Source: SIG480 sp045586595
GTDB taxonomy: Bacteria; Bacillota; Clostridia; Oscillospirales; JAAYXM01
Assembly: GCA_045586595.1 (NCBI GenBank)
Contig: JAZNAQ010000005.1
Span: 1-34,269 of the forward strand
Length of the DNA: 34,269 nucleotides
Direction: 5' to 3'
Numbering within the stretch: position 1 is the first letter of the stretch; the number at the start of each line of letters is the position of its first letter. The notes beneath the pieces were generated by a model. That model worked only from the letters and a program-made list of their open reading frames with translations, was not told the origin of the DNA and ran no database searches. Of the stretch, positions 30,638 through 34,269 are shown piece after piece. Made by a program: the position numbers and the translations under genes.

Positions 30638-30732
30638 GTTGAATAATGAAGTTTTGTTGCCAAATCGTTGCCAAAACACCTTTTAATTTCTGAAAAATCC
30701 AGTATTTATGCAGTGTTCAGCCGTTTTGTACA

Positions 30733-31713
30733 TCATTCCCACTCGATTGTGCCGATGGGCTTCGGTGTAAGGTCGTAGAGTACGCGGTTGATACCTTCAA
30801 CCTCGTGAGTTATGCGGTCGCAAATCTTGTGGAGAACGGCATACGGGATTTCTTCGATGGTTGCGCTCATTGCGTCCGTTGTATTGACGGCGCGGATGAT
30901 TGCAGGCCAACCTTCATAGCGCTTGTCATCGCGAACGCCAACACTCTTGAAGTCAGGAACTGCGATGAAGTACTGCCATACACTTTTTGCAAGGCCACAA
31001 TTGTCAAACTCTTCGCGGAGGATTGCATCCGCCTCACGGAGAGCATTGAGTCTGTCGCGCTCGATTGCGCCAAGGCAACGTACGCCAAGACCCGGGCCCG
31101 GGAACGGCTGACGGTAGACCATAGCGTGCGGGAGACCGAGAGCCTCACCGACAACGCGAACTTCATCCTTATAAAGAAGCTTTACCGGCTCGACAAGCTC
31201 CATGGACATATCCTCAGGGAGACCGCCAACATTGTGGTGAGCCTTGACACCGTCAGACTCGAGAATATCGGGGTAAATTGTACCCTGAGCGAGGAAGTCG
31301 ATGCCTTCAAGCTTTGCAGCCTCTTCATCAAAAACCTTGATGAACTCGCCGCCGATTATCTTACGCTTGCGCTCGGGCTCTGCAACACCTTTGAGAAGGT
31401 CGAGGAAGCGGTCAGTTGCATCAACATAGATGAGGTTTGCTTCAAGCTCTTTGCCGAAAACTTCAATTACCTGCTCACTCTCGCCCTTACGCATAAGACC
31501 GTGGTTAACGTGAACACAGACGAGTTGCTTGCCGATAGCCTTTATAAGAAGCGCGGCAACAACAGACGAGTCAACACCGCCGGAAAGAGCAAGGAGAACC
31601 TTCTTATCTCCAACCTGCTTGCGGATTTCTTCTACCTGCTCTGCAATAAACGCATCTGCAAGAGCTTTTGTGGTTATACGTTCCATTGTTTCCGGGCGTA
31701 CATTGTTCTGCAT
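30733..31713 (-). CDS. guaA: GMP synthase ATP-PPase subunit without glutaminase domain
   Basis: 326 residues. It makes GMP from XMP via an adenylated intermediate. LLALSGGVDSSVVAALL (~40-56) is the PP-loop and QPFPGPGLGVRCLG is the XMP-binding region. The C-terminal dimerisation domain ends in the usual PIGTIEWE. The N-terminal glutamine amidotransferase (~190 residues) of standard bacterial GuaA is absent, with a clean start and GGAGGAATT 6 bases before ATG, so this is a two-subunit type rather than a truncation. The partner is not in the window. It is followed upstream by cysK. Confidence 0.9.
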   Translation of the reverse strand: MQNNVRPETMERITTKALADAFIAEQVEEIRKQVGDKKVLLALSGGVDSSVVAALLIKAIGKQLVCVHVNHGLMRKGESEQVIEVFGKELEANLIYVDATDRFLDLLKGVAEPERKRKIIGGEFIKVFDEEAAKLEGIDFLAQGTIYPDILESDGVKAHHNVGGLPEDMSMELVEPVKLLYKDEVRVVGEALGLPHAMVYRQPFPGPGLGVRCLGAIERDRLNALREADAILREEFDNCGLAKSVWQYFIAVPDFKSVGVRDDKRYEGWPAIIRAVNTTDAMSATIEEIPYAVLHKICDRITHEVEGINRVLYDLTPKPIGTIEWE

Positions 31714-31746
31714 AATAATTCCTCCATATATCTTTAGTATTTTTTC

Positions 31747-32673
31747 TTAATCAAACAACGGTGTTGAGAAATATCTCTCCGCCGTGTCCGGAAGAACAGT
31801 TACAACCGTCTTCCCTTTGCCGAGCTTCTTTGCAAGCTTTATAGCGGCGGCAACATTTGTACCGCTACTGATACCGCACATAATACCCTCTTTTGAGGCG
31901 AGCTCCTTTGAGGTGTGGATTGCTTCTTCATCCTTAACTATGCAAATATCATCGTATATATCACAGTTTAAAATCGCGGGGATAAGCCCATCGCCAATAC
32001 CCATCTGAATATGGGTGCCGATTGAGCCGCCTGAGAGAATTGCCGCGTGTTCGGGCTCAACCGCCCAAATGGTCATATCAGGATTTTTCTCACGAAGGGC
32101 CTCTCCTATACCGGTGATTGTGCCACCCGTGCCAATGCCTGAGCAAAAGCCGTGTATGGGGCCGTCTACCTGAGCGAGAATTTCCTGCGCTGTCTGCGAG
32201 CGTTGAATTGACGGATTGGCGGGGTTTTCAAACTGTTGCGGTACGAAAACATTCGGGTCGTCTGCCTTCATCTTAAGTGCAAGGTTTAAGCATTCTTCAA
32301 TACATGCGCCGATGTTACCCGCATCGTGGACAAGAACAACCTCTGCACCGTAATGCTCTACAAGCTTCCGCCTTTCTTCGCTTACGGAATCGGGCATAAT
32401 AATCTTCGTCTTATATCCACGGACTGCGCCTACGAGCGCAAGCCCTATCCCCTGGTTGCCGCTTGTAGGCTCGACAATGATTGTATTCTCGTTTATGAGC
32501 CCACGCGCTTCTGCATCGCAAATCATATTATATGCAGTTCTCGTTTTTATTGAGCCGCCGACGTTAAGCCCCTCAAACTTGACGAGGATTTCCGCACTGT
32601 CCGGTTCTGTAATGTGCGACAGGCGTATAATCGGGGTGTTGCCTATCGCCTCAAGGATGTTGTTATATATCAT
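31747..32673 (-). CDS. cysK: cysteine synthase family PLP enzyme
   Basis: 308 residues. It forms cysteine from O-acetylserine and sulfide. GGSIKTRTAYNMI (~39-51) holds the PLP lysine (usual SVKDR reads SIKTR here). TSGNQGIGLA (~69-78) is the substrate loop, GIGTGGTITG (~174-183) the phosphate cup, and SSGTN near the end the pyridine-N site. The KTR variant is a known side branch, so other beta-replacement reactions are possible. AAAGGGAA precedes the ATG, and it is 33 bases from guaA in the same direction. Confidence 0.9.
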   Translation of the reverse strand: MIYNNILEAIGNTPIIRLSHITEPDSAEILVKFEGLNVGGSIKTRTAYNMICDAEARGLINENTIIVEPTSGNQGIGLALVGAVRGYKTKIIMPDSVSEERRKLVEHYGAEVVLVHDAGNIGACIEECLNLALKMKADDPNVFVPQQFENPANPSIQRSQTAQEILAQVDGPIHGFCSGIGTGGTITGIGEALREKNPDMTIWAVEPEHAAILSGGSIGTHIQMGIGDGLIPAILNCDIYDDICIVKDEEAIHTSKELASKEGIMCGISSGTNVAAAIKLAKKLGKGKTVVTVLPDTAERYFSTPLFD

Positions 32674-32798
32674 TGAACCATTCCCTTTTTAATCTTACAG
32701 AATATTATATTCCAAAACTGCGACAAAAGCAACATATTTTCTTATAATATGACGAAAATCGGATTGGCATTTTTGAGGCAGGCATGCGCAAATACTAT

Positions 32799-32870
32799 TT
32801 GACAAAATACGACATGAATATTATAATATGAAATATAAATTTGAGTCTGCGGTTTTCGGCAGACTTTTTT
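32799..32870 (+). promoter_or_regulatory. promoter followed at once by a terminator hairpin (possible attenuator)
   Basis: TTGACA (32799-32804) and TATAAT (32822-32827), spacer 17, are followed about 17 bases later by AGTCTGC (32844-32850) pairing with GCAGACT (32859-32865) and six T. Transcripts would stop before the YitT-fusion gene unless the hairpin is prevented, so this may be an attenuation device or a very short RNA. Confidence 0.6.
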
Positions 32871-32890
32871 AGTATTCGGATGTGTTTGCT

Positions 32891-34147
32891 ATGGTTTTCA
32901 ACCTTAAACTCAGGTCATGCGCCCTGACCATTCTCGGCAGTGCTATCCTCGCTTTTGGGCTATACAACATACACTCGTTTTCAGGTATTTGCGAAGGCGG
33001 TGTCTTGGGGCTTACGCTCCTGCTCGAATATTGGCTGGATATATCTCCCGCAATATCCGGTCTTATCCTAAACGCTATATGCTATATTATTGGTTGGCGC
33101 GCGCTCGGCAATAATTTTATAGGATATTCAATCCTTGCCGCAATCAGCTTTTCTCTTTTTTATGCAATATGCGAGATGTTTCCACCGCTCTTCCCGTCAA
33201 TAGCCGCTACCCCGCTAATCGCATCTGTTTGCGGTGCTGTGTTTGTCGGTTTAGGTGTTGGTATTTCTGTCCGTGCGGGAGGTGCCACCTGCGGCGATGA
33301 TGCTCTGGCTATGAGTCTTGCGCGCAAGTTACATATTGACATTAAATATGCGTATCTTGCAAGCGACCTTTCAGTGCTTCTCATTTCAATTTCGTATCTA
33401 CCGCTTCCGAAGGTTTTGTATTCGCTGCTATCCGTTGTTCTTTCAGGGCAGATAATAAGCCTCATACAAAACTTTAAAATTCCTGCAAAAACGGTACAAC
33501 CTGCCGGAAGCGCAGAGAGCTGGTCGGCACGTGACGTCCTTGTCGGCACACTGCGAAACCATACACAGCTTGAGGTATGCATAAAAAATAACTTTTATCA
33601 CATACCCGCTGTTCGCCTCTATCCCGACGAGTTCCCCATAAGATATGTAGCAATTTATCAGTCAAACTACAAGTTCGGGATTGATGCGGGTATACGCTAC
33701 TTCGGCGAGGTTGAGAAATGTACGCTTGTTCCGCGATATAAAATCGGCGAAATCCCGAAGAACTCAGACGAGATGTATTATCGCTTCGACATCAAGGAGT
33801 GGAAGAAGCTGAAAACGCCTATACTCCCGCGCGAAGGGGATTTTGTGAACCTCTCAACCACCCTCTTTCTTCTTGAAAATAGCCGCGAAATACCCGAGCT
33901 TTTACTACGCAGCGAAAGCGAGCGCAGGCTTTATATGAAAATTCGCGAGCGTATAAGCGGCGAGAGTTTCTTTCGTGAATTTGAGCATTGCGGCGCAACA
34001 CTTGTTTTTGACAAAGGGCGAATCATTATAAAGAAGAACGGTGAGGACGTTTTTATATGTACGTTTGACGAATACACAAAACGCCCATCCATTACGTTCA
34101 GAAGAATACAAAATAACATCTCCCGCGAAAATCATAACCACCAGTAA
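32891..34147 (+). CDS. YitT-like membrane protein fused to a large cytosolic domain
   Basis: 418 residues from ATG 32891 (GTG 32882 possible; ribosome site weak). Residues ~5-200 carry five or six membrane helices with GLYNIHSFSGICEGGVLGLT and GGATCGDDALAM, like the YitT/DUF161 family. In typical YitT proteins a ~80-residue DUF2179 domain follows. Here it is replaced by ~210 residues (AIYQSNYKFGIDAGIRYFGE, then CTLVPRYKIGEIP and YYRFDIKEWKKL) that I do not recognise as a named domain. The last residues HNHQ lie in a palindrome at 34136-34157. A transport or sensing role is conjecture. Confidence 0.7.
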   Translation: MVFNLKLRSCALTILGSAILAFGLYNIHSFSGICEGGVLGLTLLLEYWLDISPAISGLILNAICYIIGWRALGNNFIGYSILAAISFSLFYAICEMFPPLFPSIAATPLIASVCGAVFVGLGVGISVRAGGATCGDDALAMSLARKLHIDIKYAYLASDLSVLLISISYLPLPKVLYSLLSVVLSGQIISLIQNFKIPAKTVQPAGSAESWSARDVLVGTLRNHTQLEVCIKNNFYHIPAVRLYPDEFPIRYVAIYQSNYKFGIDAGIRYFGEVEKCTLVPRYKIGEIPKNSDEMYYRFDIKEWKKLKTPILPREGDFVNLSTTLFLLENSREIPELLLRSESERRLYMKIRERISGESFFREFEHCGATLVFDKGRIIIKKNGEDVFICTFDEYTKRPSITFRRIQNNISRENHNHQ

Positions 34148-34239
34148 ACTGGTGGTTTGCACAGCCCCTAGAAGGGGCTCTTACAGGCTTAACCCCTATA
34201 AGGGGCATTGAAAGCTTGGCACCGCATTACTATTTCAGG
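34136..34239. repeat. cluster of short palindromes after the YitT-fusion gene
   Basis: Three hairpins follow one another: AACCACCAG/CTGGTGGTT (34136-34157, with the gene's stop TAA in its loop), AGCCCC/GGGGCT (34163-34179) and CCCCT/AGGGG (34193-34205). Their regular spacing resembles an end of a small palindromic element or IS200/IS605-type structure, but no transposase is in view. Confidence 0.45.
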
Positions 34240-34268
34240 CAGCCGCTCACGTGCGGCTGTCTTTTTTA
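34240..34268 (+). terminator. intrinsic terminator at the right edge
   Basis: CAGCCGC (34240-34246) pairs with GCGGCTG (34253-34259) around six bases, followed by a T6 run. It ends rightward transcription from the YitT-fusion gene. Confidence 0.8.
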
Positions 34269-34269
34269 T

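Noticed and set aside
30805..31737. 310-residue frame antisense to guaA
   Set aside because: It is a mirror of the strongly conserved guaA reading frame, with no ribosome site and no recognisable protein features.

Overview
The window looks like chromosome from an endospore-forming member of the Bacillota, class Clostridia, probably a gut-type lineage. The evidence is an alpha/beta-type small acid-soluble spore protein, a T-box leader in front of pheST, strong sigma-A-type promoters (TTGACA/TATAAT with 17-bp spacers), AGGAGG-type ribosome binding sites, a CsaB-type pyruvyl transferase and TagA-type cell-wall glycosyltransferase genes. I cannot assign a genus from sequence alone.

Layout. (1) 1-142: the end of an IS256-like insertion sequence that runs off the left edge. 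(2) 224-5803: a surface-polysaccharide locus with a leftward pair (a TuaH-like glycosyltransferase and a GT4-CsaB fusion) and a rightward pair (a DUF4330 protein and an O-antigen ligase/Wzy-like membrane protein), fired from overlapping divergent promoters. (3) 5886-6316: a SASP gene and tRNA-Pro(CGG). (4) 6294-15611: a ~9.3-kb integrative element inserted in the 3' end of the tRNA-Pro gene, bounded by a 23-bp direct repeat. (5) 15706-23098: one leftward run of nine closely spaced genes (tagA, tmk, DUF2156, GNAT, DJ-1/PfpI, 5-FTHF cyclo-ligase, mltG, U32 peptidase-type protein, RluA-family pseudouridine synthase). (6) 23231-26998: pheST behind a Phe-type T-box. (7) 27035-34147: Na/Pi cotransporter-type protein, HAD hydrolase, nagB, an ATP-PPase-only GMP synthase, cysK, and a YitT-like membrane protein fused to a large cytosolic domain. 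Hairpin clusters close the window.

The integrative element is the unusual part. It has a tyrosine integrase next to attR, divergent repressor/Cro-like regulators with shared TGGGACG operators, an excisionase-like HTH protein, a CHC2 primase-type protein and a RepA-like AAA ATPase. After these come a probable replication origin, a terminase-small-subunit-like HTH protein and an ArpU/sigma-like protein. No capsid, portal, large terminase, tail or conjugation gene is present. This order resembles that of phage-inducible chromosomal islands (phage satellites), but that identity is an inference.

The best candidate for something undescribed is the origin region, 8945-9754. Four ~110-130-bp units share two conserved flanking blocks, but each carries its own 9-bp iteron, arranged as two direct copies, a spacer and two inverted copies. 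Between two of the units lies a promoterless second copy of only the C-terminal ~90 residues of the Rep ATPase. This suggests a stockpile of exchangeable initiator-specificity domain/iteron cassettes. The element also carries two probable small transcripts at its left end (one with a 22-codon reading frame), a probable small RNA antisense to the integrase leader, and a Fic-like protein with Gln in place of the catalytic His.
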